The notes under the pieces: model-generated
Told to the model about the DNA's origin: nothing
Database searches by the model: none
What the model saw: only the letters and a program-made list of their open reading frames with translations
In this document: one piece after another, positions 7,688 through 16,774 of the stretch
Numbering within the stretch: the stretch's first letter is position 1
How the letters are laid out: every line of letters starts with the position of its first letter
Assembly (NCBI GenBank): GCA_900120415.1
Contig: FQLW01000005.1
Span: 310,001-374,000 of the forward strand
Origin: Urmitella timonensis
GTDB taxonomy: Bacteria; Actinomycetota; Actinomycetes; Actinomycetales; Actinomycetaceae
Direction: 5' to 3'
Length of the DNA: 64,000 bases
Made by a program: the position numbers and the translations under genes

Positions 7688-10348
7688 TTAAGTAAGGTTG
7701 GTAGACATTTGGCTATAGCCCGTGTTGGAAAAGTATCTCCAGGAAATGTTGGATCCAGACCCCGCAATAGAAGTGATCCAGCCCTGGTTAAGTAGCCCGA
7801 TCAACCCGTTGACTCTACTCATCAGGTCTTTTACTCGGTCAAAGAGTCGGGTCATGTTGTAAAACGAACCGTTGGTTACAACCATGACGTCATAGGTGTG
7901 GAATACTACTTTGGCAAGGCTGCTCGGCCCGACCCAGCCTGGATGGGTGCCCCTGCCTGAAAGAGCACAGTCCTGCAAAGTTACATACCTGTTCGCACTG
8001 GTGTAAAACTTGTGGCCGTTGGTTCTAAGATCACTACCTAAATGAATTCCCGCGCTGCCATAAAAACGCCCTTTAGGATCCAAAGTCAGGCAGGTATAGA
8101 AATTACCGCCAGCAGCGTTTTGATACGTCCAAGCAACATAATCGCCTTTGTAGGCTAACTGGTTAACTATTCCTTGCACGTCAGGTTTATCTTTATGGCT
8201 ACGCCGAGCCATTTCCCCGATATATCTATCCCCGTACCAAAACTGCATCCCCGTACTAGCGATTTTCCCTTCCAGTTCCGAACCGTTATACCAAGAGATC
8301 TGGGTGGGGTTGATGCGAATATTACTTGTCCACCCGGCAAGACCAACCTGGATAGCATTAGCGGAAAGCTTATCTGCCGTAATGGATGCCGCAGCGATCC
8401 GGTTGGCATCAAGCAGACCAGTGGTGATCTTGCTGGCATCTATGTAAGCAATCTTCGCCGAAGTTATAGCAGCGTCGCGGATCATCACTGTTTGGATAAA
8501 CCCATTGCTGATGGTCAACTTGTCGGAGGTGATGGAGCCTGCGGCAATCCTGCTAGCTGCTAGGGTACCGGTGGTTATTTTATCCGCTGACAGCTGACCA
8601 ATTTTAGCGTTAGTGATAGCCGCATCGGCAATCATCGCGGTACCTATTACGGCATCATCGATCGAGGTTTGCCCCGTAATGTGAATACGTTTACCGTCAA
8701 TCAGAATGGTTTCGGGGCTGATGTTGATTTGGTTGATGATCTCGCCAGCCTTGACGCGCAGATTCACGTTATTGGAAAGCATGGTCAAACTGGTGTGCAT
8801 ATCTTTTAGATCATCGTTCACAGCAACCACGGTGGCTTGGGCGATATCGAGACTGTCCTGCGCACTTTTAACTGCTAGTGCCGCGTCGGCTTTCGCTTCC
8901 TTGGCCGTTACCGTTGCCTGCGAGATGTCATTCGTGACCTGGCCTATCGCTACCTGGACTTGTTCTGCTTTCTGCTTGGCATGCTCAACTTCTATCTTCG
9001 CAGCTTCTAGCTCGGCACTGACCTGGGCGTGGTTGAGGTCGGTGGCAAGACTGACCCACCCGGGCTGACCAGTATCAGTAACGCGGTAGATCCAGATTCC
9101 TACTTGCTCACCATTTTCTTTAAACCACACATCCCCAAGCCGCGCTGATACCGGTTGGGTGGTGCCGTAATGGTTGGTGTTTTTCCCGTCCGCGCTAGCT
9201 AGCGCAATACTTGCTGCCTGCTGGGCTTGGCTAGCCTCGCTGCGGGCAGCGGTGATGGTGTGGGTGATGTCGGTGAATTTTCCTGTAGTACTGCCAAGTT
9301 CGATGTTGATGTATTCACCTGCGAGTGGGTCGAAGTCATAAGCAACAACCCTGGCGGTGAGTGCCACGTTGAGGTCATCGTGGCGGACGGTTACTGTGTC
9401 GCCTAGGGTCACGGTTTCTAGGTCGCAAAAACCCTCATATTCTTTCGTCGAAGCCAGATCCACGAACGAGATCTTGTAGGCGCAATGCGGTTGATCGACA
9501 TGACAACTAGAGAACTCAGCTTTCGCTAGTTCACGCAATCTCGCACGAGCCTGCGCAAGTGGCAGCTCATCCTCACGCGGTTTATCCGCATCTTTAATGG
9601 CTTTTACCTGCCCATAGCGGATGACCTTGATGCGCGGGGTAATATAGTCGCTGATGCGAGGGCTGTCCACATACAGTTCAGGCAGGAGCAGACCGTCGTA
9701 ACCAACCGGCAAAATCCGGGTAACTATCGTGGTGTAGTCCAGGCTCGATTCGTAGCCGGACAGGTTCTTACGATCCCTTATAACCACGCCATGATTAGCA
9801 CCTATGCGGGGCGCGTGGTGGATGTGCCAGTTATCGAAAGTAAGCTCTCCGCCCCAACGCGAAATAAAACTGTTGTCGGCTTTAGAGTCTAGGATCGCGG
9901 CGGCTACTGATTGGCGTACGATTCGAGCCGAAGCTCGCGACACATTATCGGAGCTAGTGGCGGTAAAGCCGTGTGTGTTGTTAGCGGCATTGAGTAAGTG
10001 CTTGAGTGCATCAACGGCGGTTTTGTTGACCACATAGGTGTCGGCGATCAGGTTTGCTGCTAGGTCATAAAACACGTGATGAGCTGTCACCTCAAGCATT
10101 CCATCGAGCGTGGTGACCACCTCAGTAATGCGGAAACCCTGACGGGCATCTGTGCTAGGTACGGGTGCTGCGACGATGTTCTCAAGACGCAGGTGCTTGG
10201 CTGCTGAAGCATCAGCTGGGTAACTAAACGACAACATGAAGTGGCTGCCTAGTTCTTCGCTCACGACCGGGTCAATGATCTCGCGGTCGAGAACAGCCAA
10301 ACCATTAGTGGTGAAGGTTTTAGCAGCACGGTTGTGAACCGAAATCAT
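7688..10348 (-). CDS. Tail tip / prophage endopeptidase-like tail protein
   Basis: A large tail protein of 886 residues. The N-terminal about 350 residues resemble the prophage minor tail protein (Tal-type) baseplate hub. The middle is an Ala/Gln/Lys-rich coiled coil (AKIEVEHAKQKAEQVQVAIGQ and following). Then come repeated blocks of the kind AAITNAKIGQLSADKITTGT and GTLAASRIAAGSITSDKLT, typical of phage tail-tip proteins. The C-terminus is a possible receptor-binding region. It follows the Dit gene, as in other siphophages, and probably determines host range and cell-wall contact. Confidence 0.85.
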   Translation of the reverse strand: MISVHNRAAKTFTTNGLAVLDREIIDPVVSEELGSHFMLSFSYPADASAAKHLRLENIVAAPVPSTDARQGFRITEVVTTLDGMLEVTAHHVFYDLAANLIADTYVVNKTAVDALKHLLNAANNTHGFTATSSDNVSRASARIVRQSVAAAILDSKADNSFISRWGGELTFDNWHIHHAPRIGANHGVVIRDRKNLSGYESSLDYTTIVTRILPVGYDGLLLPELYVDSPRISDYITPRIKVIRYGQVKAIKDADKPREDELPLAQARARLRELAKAEFSSCHVDQPHCAYKISFVDLASTKEYEGFCDLETVTLGDTVTVRHDDLNVALTARVVAYDFDPLAGEYINIELGSTTGKFTDITHTITAARSEASQAQQAASIALASADGKNTNHYGTTQPVSARLGDVWFKENGEQVGIWIYRVTDTGQPGWVSLATDLNHAQVSAELEAAKIEVEHAKQKAEQVQVAIGQVTNDISQATVTAKEAKADAALAVKSAQDSLDIAQATVVAVNDDLKDMHTSLTMLSNNVNLRVKAGEIINQINISPETILIDGKRIHITGQTSIDDAVIGTAMIADAAITNAKIGQLSADKITTGTLAASRIAAGSITSDKLTISNGFIQTVMIRDAAITSAKIAYIDASKITTGLLDANRIAAASITADKLSANAIQVGLAGWTSNIRINPTQISWYNGSELEGKIASTGMQFWYGDRYIGEMARRSHKDKPDVQGIVNQLAYKGDYVAWTYQNAAGGNFYTCLTLDPKGRFYGSAGIHLGSDLRTNGHKFYTSANRYVTLQDCALSGRGTHPGWVGPSSLAKVVFHTYDVMVVTNGSFYNMTRLFDRVKDLMSRVNGLIGLLNQGWITSIAGSGSNISWRYFSNTGYSQMSTNLT

Positions 10349-10363
10349 AGGTTTTACTCCTTA

Positions 10364-11050
10364 TTAGAGGGTGCGCCAGTTGCCAGTAACCGCTACCTTC
10401 GCTAGGCCCGCACCGAGTTCTATGTGATTCTCACCGACGGCAAGCTGTGGAAAAGGTCCGCTTAAAGCATCGGTTTGGGTTTTTCCGCACACGTGAGTGA
10501 TCATGCGAGCCGAATCGAGCGTGATCTGGTCTGCTGGTGAGGAGACTTTGTAGCGCTGTCCATTGATCGTCAGCACCAGCTGCCCAGTGCCGAACAAGGT
10601 TATTTCTGGATCGGATGGCAGCAGACCAAGGTTGATGATCGTTGCCGTGCTGGTGAGGGTGATCGGTTTTAGCCCTGTGGCGAGATAGGTGAACGGCTGG
10701 CAGGTGAGGTTGGCTTGGAACATGCCCCAGCCAGCCATCTCCTGGGCAAGCGGCGAAACCTCTACATGTTTTATGTATCGGAATAGACCAGGCTCACCAC
10801 TAAACGAGATCGTTGAAGCCTCCATCAAGGCAAGGCATGCTTGCCGATAAGCCTCCAACCCACCCTGAACCGCTAACGGCAGGCCGATTTCCGTGTCTTT
10901 CCAGCCGGTGAACCAGGTTAAAGAACCTGCTCTGCCACTCACTTCGATATCGTCAACCCGCCGTGCGGCAGCTGGAATCTCAACTGGAGCAGTGAACCGC
11001 AAACCAAGATCCCGAGAGGAGGTTTCGTGGTCGAGTGTAAACCCATACAT
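10364..11050 (-). CDS. Distal tail protein (Dit)
   Basis: A 228-residue protein starting MYGFTLDHETSSRDLGLRF, with the SPP1 Dit-type layout: an N-terminal belt domain (GRAGSLTWFTGWKDTEI) and a C-terminal galectin-like part (LGLLPSDPEITLFGTGQLVLTINGQRY). Dit forms the ring joining tail tube and tip. It starts one base after the tape measure stop and precedes the tail-tip gene, the standard order. Confidence 0.85.
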   Translation of the reverse strand: MYGFTLDHETSSRDLGLRFTAPVEIPAAARRVDDIEVSGRAGSLTWFTGWKDTEIGLPLAVQGGLEAYRQACLALMEASTISFSGEPGLFRYIKHVEVSPLAQEMAGWGMFQANLTCQPFTYLATGLKPITLTSTATIINLGLLPSDPEITLFGTGQLVLTINGQRYKVSSPADQITLDSARMITHVCGKTQTDALSGPFPQLAVGENHIELGAGLAKVAVTGNWRTL

Positions 11051-13732
11051 TTAGGCTCCTGCCATGATTAGGTTACTGCGCCTTGATAGGCGTGAGAGTT
11101 GAGCGTCGATGCGGGGTGCGAGTTTGCCTACCAGTGTTCCGTCATTGAGCACGACTTGAACATCCAAGGCACCGAGGATCCGGCGGGCTGTAGCATCCAC
11201 GATGCCCTCCACATCCACAGGCGAAGCATCATTTGGTGATGGGTTGATATCGGGGTGTCGAATGGCTGCTGGTGCCAGATCTACATTCGGTAGATGCAAG
11301 TCCGTATCGTTGATGTTGATTGGCACATCAATGCCCGCCGCGAGTTCGTCCATGGCACCCATGGTGTCTTTAGCCATGTCTTTTGCTGCATCGGCTGCCT
11401 TATGGCCCTCACTGGTGATTGCTCCGGCCAGGCCTGCTACGAGCATGTCACCGACCCACGCCATTTGTTTGGAGGGACTGTGGATGCCAAAGAACCCGAG
11501 GATCCCATCCCAAATTGAAGATACCCAGTCAGATACCTTGTTCCACAACCAACCCGCCAGTGATTGGATACCCTGCCACAGACCAGACACCAAGGACGCA
11601 CCAGCTGAGATCATCTGACCAACACCACCCAACACCGCGCTAACGATACTGCTAATGATTTGCGGGATAGCCGAGACAATCGTGCCGATAATCGTTGGTA
11701 GCGCTCCAATCAAGCTAGTGAGCAGTTGGATGCCAGCTTGCACTAACTGCGGGATGGCTCCACCGATAGCCGAGACCACTGCAGAAATGATCTGCGGCAG
11801 TGCGGACACGATCGTGGTGATGATTTGTGGCAATGCACCAATCAAAGCCACAAACAACTGGACGCCAGCTTGAACCAACTGTGGAATTGCACCCAACACA
11901 CCGTTAATTACCGCCGTAATAATCTGTGGCAGAGCCACAACAATCGCAGTAATAATCTCTGGCAGCGCAGACACCAGCGAGGTTAAAAGCTGTATGCCGG
12001 TTTGGATGATCTGCGGAATAGTACTTATCAGGAAATCCACCAGCCCCTGAATAATCTGTGGCAACGCCTCAATCAACACTGGGATCGCTGCGATCAGGCC
12101 CTCAGCCAAGCCAGTTATCAACTGCAAAGCAGCATCCAGAATTAGTGGCAGGTTGTCGATGAGTCCTTGGATCATGGTCATCAGCATTTCTACCGCCGCC
12201 AGGATCAGCTCCGGTAGAGCCTCGCCGATACCAGCTACCAAGGTGGCGATAATCTGGACCGCTGCCTCCAACAGGCTCGGAAGTGCCTCAATAATTGCTT
12301 CCACCAATGCCACAATCAACGTCACGGCAGTGTCTGCCAAGGAAGGCAGAACAGCGATAATGCCTTCCAACAAAGCGGTGAGGATACTCATCCCGGTATC
12401 CACCACTTGCGGGAGCTGGCTAGAAATAAACTCCAGGGCTTCCTTCAAGATTTCTCCGAGGGTGTCGATAAAGGCCGGTGCGCCCCCGGTCTCGAAGGCT
12501 TCGGTGAGTTCATCGACCCAACCATTAACCATCGGCATCACCGTGCCAGCCAAAGCCGTGGTCACCCCTCCAGCAAGTAGGCCTTTAAGGTTATCGACCC
12601 CGTCTTTTAGCGTAGCGAGTTGGCCAGAGAAGGTTTTGGATTGGGCATCCATCGCCCCATAAAACCGGTCACCCTCACTTGTGGCACTCGCAAACGCATC
12701 CGCAACCATATCCGCACTGATCGCTCCCTTCGCCATTTCTTCTTTGAGCTCACCGATACTTTTACCGGTCTTACGGGAAATCTCCTCTAAAGGGTTGAAC
12801 CCCGCGTTAATCATCTGGTTCAAATCCTGACCAGTCAGCTTGCCCGTGCTGCTCATTTGGGCGAACGCGAGCGTCAAAGACTCGAACTTTTGGGCATCAC
12901 CCTGGCTGATATCGCCGAGCTGCTTGAGCCTGATTTGGGACTCCTCGGCACTCATCCCGAAACCCATCAGAGTCTGGGTGCCTTTAGCCAGATCCTCCAT
13001 ACCAAACGGTGTGCGAGCGGCCTCCAGCTTGAGGTCGTTGACGAGTTTCTGGGCCTTCGCCTGATCACCCAGCATGGTGGTAAACGATGTGGTGTATTGC
13101 TCCATCCGGGCGTTATAGTCCAAACCATCTTTCATCGCTGAGCCGAAGCCTTTAGCGATACCCGCGATGGCGTGCCCGATAGCCTTAACCCCGCCAACGA
13201 TCGCCTCAGCAGCCAGATTTGCCTTCAATACGTCACCGAAGATGCGGGTCTTGCCCGACGTGTCATCCATCTCGGAACCCAGATCATCAACAGCACTCTC
13301 AAGATGGCTAGTGTCCTTGGCGGCGTCTTTCGCGTCATCACCTGCGCCGTCAGTCTCATCACCAAACTTCGACAGCGCAGCATTGTTTTCTTTGAGTTCG
13401 CCTTCTAGGGCGTTGAGGGTGGCTTGAGCGTTATTGAGCTGAATCTGCCAATTCTTCGTACGGGAATCGTTCTCCCCAAACGAAGAAGCAGCATTCTCCA
13501 ACGCACTTCTCAGGGTTTCGACCTTGGAACGCTGAGCCTCAATCTCACGCCCCAGCACTTGGTTGCGGGCGGTCAGTGCTGCAGCAGATTGGTCATTCTT
13601 GTCGAACTGGGAAGCGACCAGCTTCATCTCGGAGCCGAGTACCCGCATTTCACGGTTGATGTCGGTGATCGCGCGTTTAAACTCCCGCTCACCCTCCAAA
13701 CCAATCTTGAGACCAAAAGACGAGTCGGCCAT
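11051..13732 (-). CDS. Tail tape measure protein
   Basis: The 893-residue protein that sets tail length and lines the tube. The N-terminus has long coiled coils (about 1-130). The family's conserved region follows (MEQYTTSFTTMLGDQAKAQK, FGMEDLAKGTQTLMGFGM, GQDLNQMINAGFNPL). About residues 390-700 are a striking run of hydrophobic repeats of about 22 residues, such as LPQIITAIVSALPQIISAV and IPQLVQAGIQLLTSLIGA. The region SLWQGIQSLAGWLWNKV and the motif FFGIHSPSKQM precede a soluble C-terminus. The start is 52 bp from a divergent toxin-antitoxin pair. Confidence 0.92.
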   Translation of the reverse strand: MADSSFGLKIGLEGEREFKRAITDINREMRVLGSEMKLVASQFDKNDQSAAALTARNQVLGREIEAQRSKVETLRSALENAASSFGENDSRTKNWQIQLNNAQATLNALEGELKENNAALSKFGDETDGAGDDAKDAAKDTSHLESAVDDLGSEMDDTSGKTRIFGDVLKANLAAEAIVGGVKAIGHAIAGIAKGFGSAMKDGLDYNARMEQYTTSFTTMLGDQAKAQKLVNDLKLEAARTPFGMEDLAKGTQTLMGFGMSAEESQIRLKQLGDISQGDAQKFESLTLAFAQMSSTGKLTGQDLNQMINAGFNPLEEISRKTGKSIGELKEEMAKGAISADMVADAFASATSEGDRFYGAMDAQSKTFSGQLATLKDGVDNLKGLLAGGVTTALAGTVMPMVNGWVDELTEAFETGGAPAFIDTLGEILKEALEFISSQLPQVVDTGMSILTALLEGIIAVLPSLADTAVTLIVALVEAIIEALPSLLEAAVQIIATLVAGIGEALPELILAAVEMLMTMIQGLIDNLPLILDAALQLITGLAEGLIAAIPVLIEALPQIIQGLVDFLISTIPQIIQTGIQLLTSLVSALPEIITAIVVALPQIITAVINGVLGAIPQLVQAGVQLFVALIGALPQIITTIVSALPQIISAVVSAIGGAIPQLVQAGIQLLTSLIGALPTIIGTIVSAIPQIISSIVSAVLGGVGQMISAGASLVSGLWQGIQSLAGWLWNKVSDWVSSIWDGILGFFGIHSPSKQMAWVGDMLVAGLAGAITSEGHKAADAAKDMAKDTMGAMDELAAGIDVPININDTDLHLPNVDLAPAAIRHPDINPSPNDASPVDVEGIVDATARRILGALDVQVVLNDGTLVGKLAPRIDAQLSRLSRRSNLIMAGA

Positions 13733-13749
13733 GAGAGGTGTTTCCCTTC

Positions 13750-13777
13750 TTGACTCATGTAGCTTTTAGGCTACACT
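13750..13777 (+). promoter_or_regulatory. Promoter and operator of the toxin-antitoxin pair
   Basis: TTGACT (13750-13755), a 16-bp spacer and TACACT (13772-13777) make a strong promoter. A perfect inverted repeat, TGTAGC (13758-13763) and GCTACA (13770-13775), spans the spacer and the -10 box, the usual place for antitoxin autorepression. The expected transcription start falls at about 13784, next to the GTG start codon at 13785, so the transcript is probably leaderless. Confidence 0.7.
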
Positions 13778-13784
13778 TAGGTGT

Positions 13785-14093
13785 GTGGAGATTATTTCCA
13801 GTAGCTTGTTTGACGCTTGGTTAGGTGAGCTGAAAGACAAACATGCTCAGCGGCGCATTTTGCATGCAATAGCCCGATGCGAAGCACACGGAACAATGAT
13901 TGGAGACATCAAACCCGTTGGCGAGAGAGTTAACGAGATGAGATTTCATTTCGGGCCCGGCTACCGGGTGTACTACACCCAACTAGGCGCAGTAACGGTT
14001 TTCCTGCTGGCCGGAGGAGATAAATCCAGCCAGGCTAAAGATATTCGAACCGCTCAAAAGCTCGCACAACAGGTAAGGAAGGAACAGTCATGA
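13785..14093 (+). CDS. Type II toxin, RelE/HigB-like (phage-derived Gp49 type)
   Basis: A 102-residue toxin of the RelE/ParE superfamily, close to the addiction-module killer group: FDAWLGELKDKHAQRRILHAIARCE, then FGPGYRVYYT and VFLLAGGDKSSQAKDIRTAQKLA. The family generally cleaves mRNA on the ribosome. The GTG start is the only one fitting the promoter spacing. It overlaps the antitoxin gene by four bases (ATGA). It lies on the plus strand between tape measure and tail chaperone genes that are on the minus strand, so it is cargo. Confidence 0.88.
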   Translation: MEIISSSLFDAWLGELKDKHAQRRILHAIARCEAHGTMIGDIKPVGERVNEMRFHFGPGYRVYYTQLGAVTVFLLAGGDKSSQAKDIRTAQKLAQQVRKEQS

Positions 14094-14383
14094 AGGAAGT
14101 AACATTTTCAGCGTTCGACGCAAGCAAATATCTCGATAGCCAAGAAGCAATGAACGATTACCTAGCTATCGCACTCGAAGACGGCGATACGAAAACCGTA
14201 CAGGTGGTTTTGCGTGACATTGCAAGGGCACACGGCATGAGCCAGCTAGCTAAAGAAACTCAACTCAACCGTGAATCCCTCTACAAGTCACTATCAAAAG
14301 ACGGCAACCCGTCCTTTGCGGCTATCACGAAAATCATGAAAGCCCTAGGACTCAAAATAACTCTCGCTACACAAAATGCCTAG
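14090..14383 (+). CDS. Antitoxin, HigA-like XRE family
   Basis: A 97-residue antitoxin with helix-turn-helix (AHGMSQLAKETQLNRESLYKSLSKDGNPSFAAITKIMKALG), matching the addiction-module antidote family. It should bind the toxin and the operator at 13758-13775. Its stop codon overlaps the stop of the frameshifted tail-chaperone reading frame on the other strand, so the two units converge with no spacer. Confidence 0.88.
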   Translation: MKEVTFSAFDASKYLDSQEAMNDYLAIALEDGDTKTVQVVLRDIARAHGMSQLAKETQLNRESLYKSLSKDGNPSFAAITKIMKALGLKITLATQNA

Positions 14384-14999
14384 ATACCTGCTGGAATTAC
14401 GTCGTCGATAAACCAGATGCGTTTCGGGTGGGCTCTGCCTGTTTCGATGCGCCAGCAGTCCACCAGATCTAATAGTTCACCGAATATGGTCAGGTCGATT
14501 TGCCTGCGGGTCAGCCCTAGGTGGGCGAGCCCGATATAGGTCAGGCGGGTAAAGATTGCCTCGTCACTATCTATTAGGTGTCCTTTTTCTTGGTTTGCCC
14601 TTTTGGGTCTGGGGTCTCGGTCATGATTGCTCGCCGGGTGCCGCGTTGGAGTGCTTGGGCGATAGCCTCTCGATAGTCAGCTAAATCTGCAGGCACAGTT
14701 AGTAGCTCCACCGCTTCTGCGGTCAGCTCTGGGCGCTTATCGTCTGGATGGGTGAGGTTGTGTATTTGTACGGACTGGTTAGCGAGCAGGGTGATGAGCC
14801 AGATTACCTCACCGAGTGACTTATCCATATCTTCGGAGGTTTCAAGAGCCTCACCAAGGTTTTCGAGTCCGCCGTAACGCTGCGCAATCAAACGAGTCGC
14901 ACGCGTGGTGAGCATTAGCTCATATTCTTGCCCGCCGATGGTGATGACAGCGCTGCGAGACGAATCCACTATATTGTCGGCTTCGGTTTTCTTTCCCAT
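14380..14999 (-). CDS. Tail assembly chaperone gpGT-type, long form made by -1 frameshift
   Basis: Translation beginning at 14999 can slip back one base at CCCAAAA (14607-14601 on the minus strand) near the end of the short chaperone and continue in the -1 frame to the TAG at 14382-14380. This would add 73 residues (RANQEKGHLIDSDEAIFTRL ... FIDDVIPAGI) to 133 residues, 206 in all. The extension has no good start of its own and looks like the C-terminal domain of tail chaperones (IFGELLDLVDCWRIE). This matches the gpG/gpGT system of lambda-like tails. The event is predicted, not observed. Confidence 0.75.
14574..14999 (-). CDS. Tail assembly chaperone (gpG-type, short form)
   Basis: A 141-residue protein (MGKKTEADNIVDSSRSAVIT) between major tail protein and tape measure, the expected place for the short chaperone that coats the tape measure protein during tail building. 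It ends KGQTKKKDT just after the slippery CCCAAAA. Size and position fit; sequence similarity to the family is modest by eye. Confidence 0.8.
   Translation of the reverse strand: MGKKTEADNIVDSSRSAVITIGGQEYELMLTTRATRLIAQRYGGLENLGEALETSEDMDKSLGEVIWLITLLANQSVQIHNLTHPDDKRPELTAEAVELLTVPADLADYREAIAQALQRGTRRAIMTETPDPKGQTKKKDT
14601..14607 (-). other. Programmed -1 frameshift site CCCAAAA
   Basis: In the zero frame the codons are CCA AAA preceded by C, the X XXY YYZ arrangement needed for tandem slippage (CCA to CCC, AAA to AAA). It is nine codons before the zero-frame stop, and the -1 frame is then open for 73 codons. Confidence 0.7.
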
Positions 15000-15021
15000 G
15001 ATTTACTATCTCCTTGCGTTT

Positions 15022-15633
15022 TTAGTGGCTGGCGGCACGACTTGGATTGGTGGCTGCAGCGGGTTCGTAAACGCAGCTGTACCAGCCAGCGATCGTCTCA
15101 GTTTTCACGCCGGTGGCTCCTTCGGTGACTTCCGCTTTCCACGGGTGCTTGCCGGTAGCGTCTGGTTTGTTACGCCGCAGGATCGTTCCCTCAATACTTG
15201 GGGTAGAGAACGTGATCGAATCAGCTTTGGTCGCCAGCGTGGTTCCCGGCAGAGCAAATTTGACGCGGTAAAGCCAAAAATACTGGTATTTGCCGTTAGA
15301 GCGTGCAGCTCTAAAACCAATAGCCACGGGTGCGCCACCATCTTCAGAAGTGCTGATAAGTACCCCGTTGGCGTCCAGTCTCGCACCAGTTAAGGCAGCT
15401 GCAGCCTCTGCCCCGAGATCATCAACCCCAAGAGTGAGGGTTCCAGATTTGAATTCCTTGACAATCTCGGATGCCCCGTCATCGGCATACAAAATTGCCT
15501 CAGCTACCTCCACAGACAGTTCTGCGGATATTGCTTTAGCGAGCGGTTTGGGAACGGCGTAGGTTTCCTCACCGCTGGTGGGATCTTCGCTAATGCTCGC
15601 GTAGTAGAGCTTGTCTAAACCAATAGTTGCCAT
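15022..15633 (-). CDS. Major tail tube protein (phi13-type)
   Basis: A 203-residue protein starting MATIGLDKLYYASISEDPTS, with ETYAVPKPLAKAISAELSVE and ILYADDGASEIVKEFKSGTLTL, which match the phi13-family major tail protein. It forms the tail tube by stacking in rings. It sits between the tail completion genes and the chaperones, and is expected to be the most strongly expressed tail gene. Confidence 0.88.
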   Translation of the reverse strand: MATIGLDKLYYASISEDPTSGEETYAVPKPLAKAISAELSVEVAEAILYADDGASEIVKEFKSGTLTLGVDDLGAEAAAALTGARLDANGVLISTSEDGGAPVAIGFRAARSNGKYQYFWLYRVKFALPGTTLATKADSITFSTPSIEGTILRRNKPDATGKHPWKAEVTEGATGVKTETIAGWYSCVYEPAAATNPSRAASH

Positions 15634-15645
15634 GATGTTTCTCCT

Positions 15646-15993
15646 TTATAGGTTGTAAGAATGGTAGGTGGCGATGTCGATTGAATAGTGGTGGTAGCCG
15701 GTGTCGTCCTCGTATCCGATATAGCGCCTGCCTGTGATAACCAGGCGAGCGCTGATTAGAGCTTTCGTGATCTGGTCTCTTAGAGCTAAGTAGTTGGTTT
15801 TCGTGAACAGGCTGATTCGGGCTTCTTCTATTTCGACGCCTGGGGTGTTGTCGGCGAAGATGTCGAAAGAATCTGTTAACGGGGTGAAGACTAGATACGT
15901 GTCTGGGGCTGGGGAATCGGTGTAGCAGCTGACTGCATAGGCGAGCCCAAGTTGTTTAGCGATGTGGCTTAGGTTTTCTAAAAGCCCGCTCAT
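15646..15993 (-). CDS. Tail terminator-like hypothetical protein
   Basis: A 115-residue protein (MSGLLENLSHIAKQLGLAYA) with LVFTPLTDSFDIFADNTPGVEIEEARISLFTK, a layout seen in minor capsid or tail completion proteins at this position. It overlaps the HK97 gp10-like gene by four bases. The role as tail terminator is deduced mainly from gene order. Confidence 0.65.
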   Translation of the reverse strand: MSGLLENLSHIAKQLGLAYAVSCYTDSPAPDTYLVFTPLTDSFDIFADNTPGVEIEEARISLFTKTNYLALRDQITKALISARLVITGRRYIGYEDDTGYHHYSIDIATYHSYNL

Positions 15994-16427
15994 GGTTTCA
16001 CCTGCTGGATTCGCGCTGCTAGGGTTTGTTTCATTGCGGTGATTGCGGCTCGCCTGGTTTGTGAACGCGTGGGGGCTAGGAAGGGTCTAGCGGGCTGGTT
16101 GGAGCGTCCGTGTTCTAGAACGTTAGCGATTAGTGCGTTAGCTCTACCATCGTCTCGGTTCTCGGCGAAACCAACTTTGACGTTGTAGTCTCCGCGGCTA
16201 TTGACTTTTACTGGCGCGGTTCCTAGCGCTTTGGCGAGCTGACCGGTAGAGCGGGAGGGCTGTTTCGTATTCGAACCGATTGCTGCACAAAGGTTAGAGC
16301 GCATACGCGGCTCCACTATGTTAGCCCCGGCTTTAAGTACTTGCTCAGCGCAGTTATCAATGAGACTGCTGGCCGAGTCGAGTGCGTCAATGAAATCGTT
16401 GGGAAGCCGGATTTGTACTCTAGCCAT
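15990..16427 (-). CDS. HK97 gp10-like tail-connector protein
   Basis: A 145-residue protein with the HK97-gp10 pattern: VQIRLPNDFIDALDSASSLI, GANIVEPRMRSNL and the C-terminal ARPFLAPTRSQTRRAAITAMKQTL. The family helps close the head-to-tail junction. It overlaps both neighbours by one to four bases, so it is translated in a coupled cluster. Confidence 0.82.
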   Translation of the reverse strand: MARVQIRLPNDFIDALDSASSLIDNCAEQVLKAGANIVEPRMRSNLCAAIGSNTKQPSRSTGQLAKALGTAPVKVNSRGDYNVKVGFAENRDDGRANALIANVLEHGRSNQPARPFLAPTRSQTRRAAITAMKQTLAARIQQVKP

Positions 16428-16759
16428 CAGGGTGCTCCTTCTGCTTCGGTGCGGTGAGCTAAAATCTCGACATAGCGGCCGAGGTATTCGACCGCATCAA
16501 TAACGTACCTGCCATGTGCGGAGCTGATTTGCATCGCCTCGGTTATTTTTATGCCGGGTATTGCTCGGATCCTAAATAAAAGGTCTGCTTTTGTGTAGGC
16601 GGCGCGGTTGACCCAAGCCGGTGAAGCGTGCCGCACTTCCATATATGCGCGCACCGAAGCAATAACCTCATCACGAGTCGTGGCGAACCCGGCAGCGTCC
16701 TTAACCACTACAGGTTGTATTAGGTCGATGTGCTCACTCATTTTTCCAAGCGTTGCCAT
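16427..16759 (-). CDS. Head closure / head-tail adaptor protein
   Basis: A 110-residue protein (MATLGKMSEHIDLIQPVVVKDAAGFATTRDE) with RAYMEVRHASPAWVNRAAYTKADLLFRIR and DAVEYLGRYVEILAHR, the form of Phage_H_T_join (SPP1 gp16-like) adaptors. It joins the connector to the tail. Gene order agrees. Confidence 0.8.
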   Translation of the reverse strand: MATLGKMSEHIDLIQPVVVKDAAGFATTRDEVIASVRAYMEVRHASPAWVNRAAYTKADLLFRIRAIPGIKITEAMQISSAHGRYVIDAVEYLGRYVEILAHRTEAEGAP

Positions 16760-16774
16760 AGAGCGCGCCTTTCT

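Noticed and set aside
11600-12450. Repeated DNA in the tape measure gene as a possible repeat array
   Set aside because: The repeats reflect the protein's hydrophobic heptad-like units and keep the reading frame; no separate DNA function is needed.
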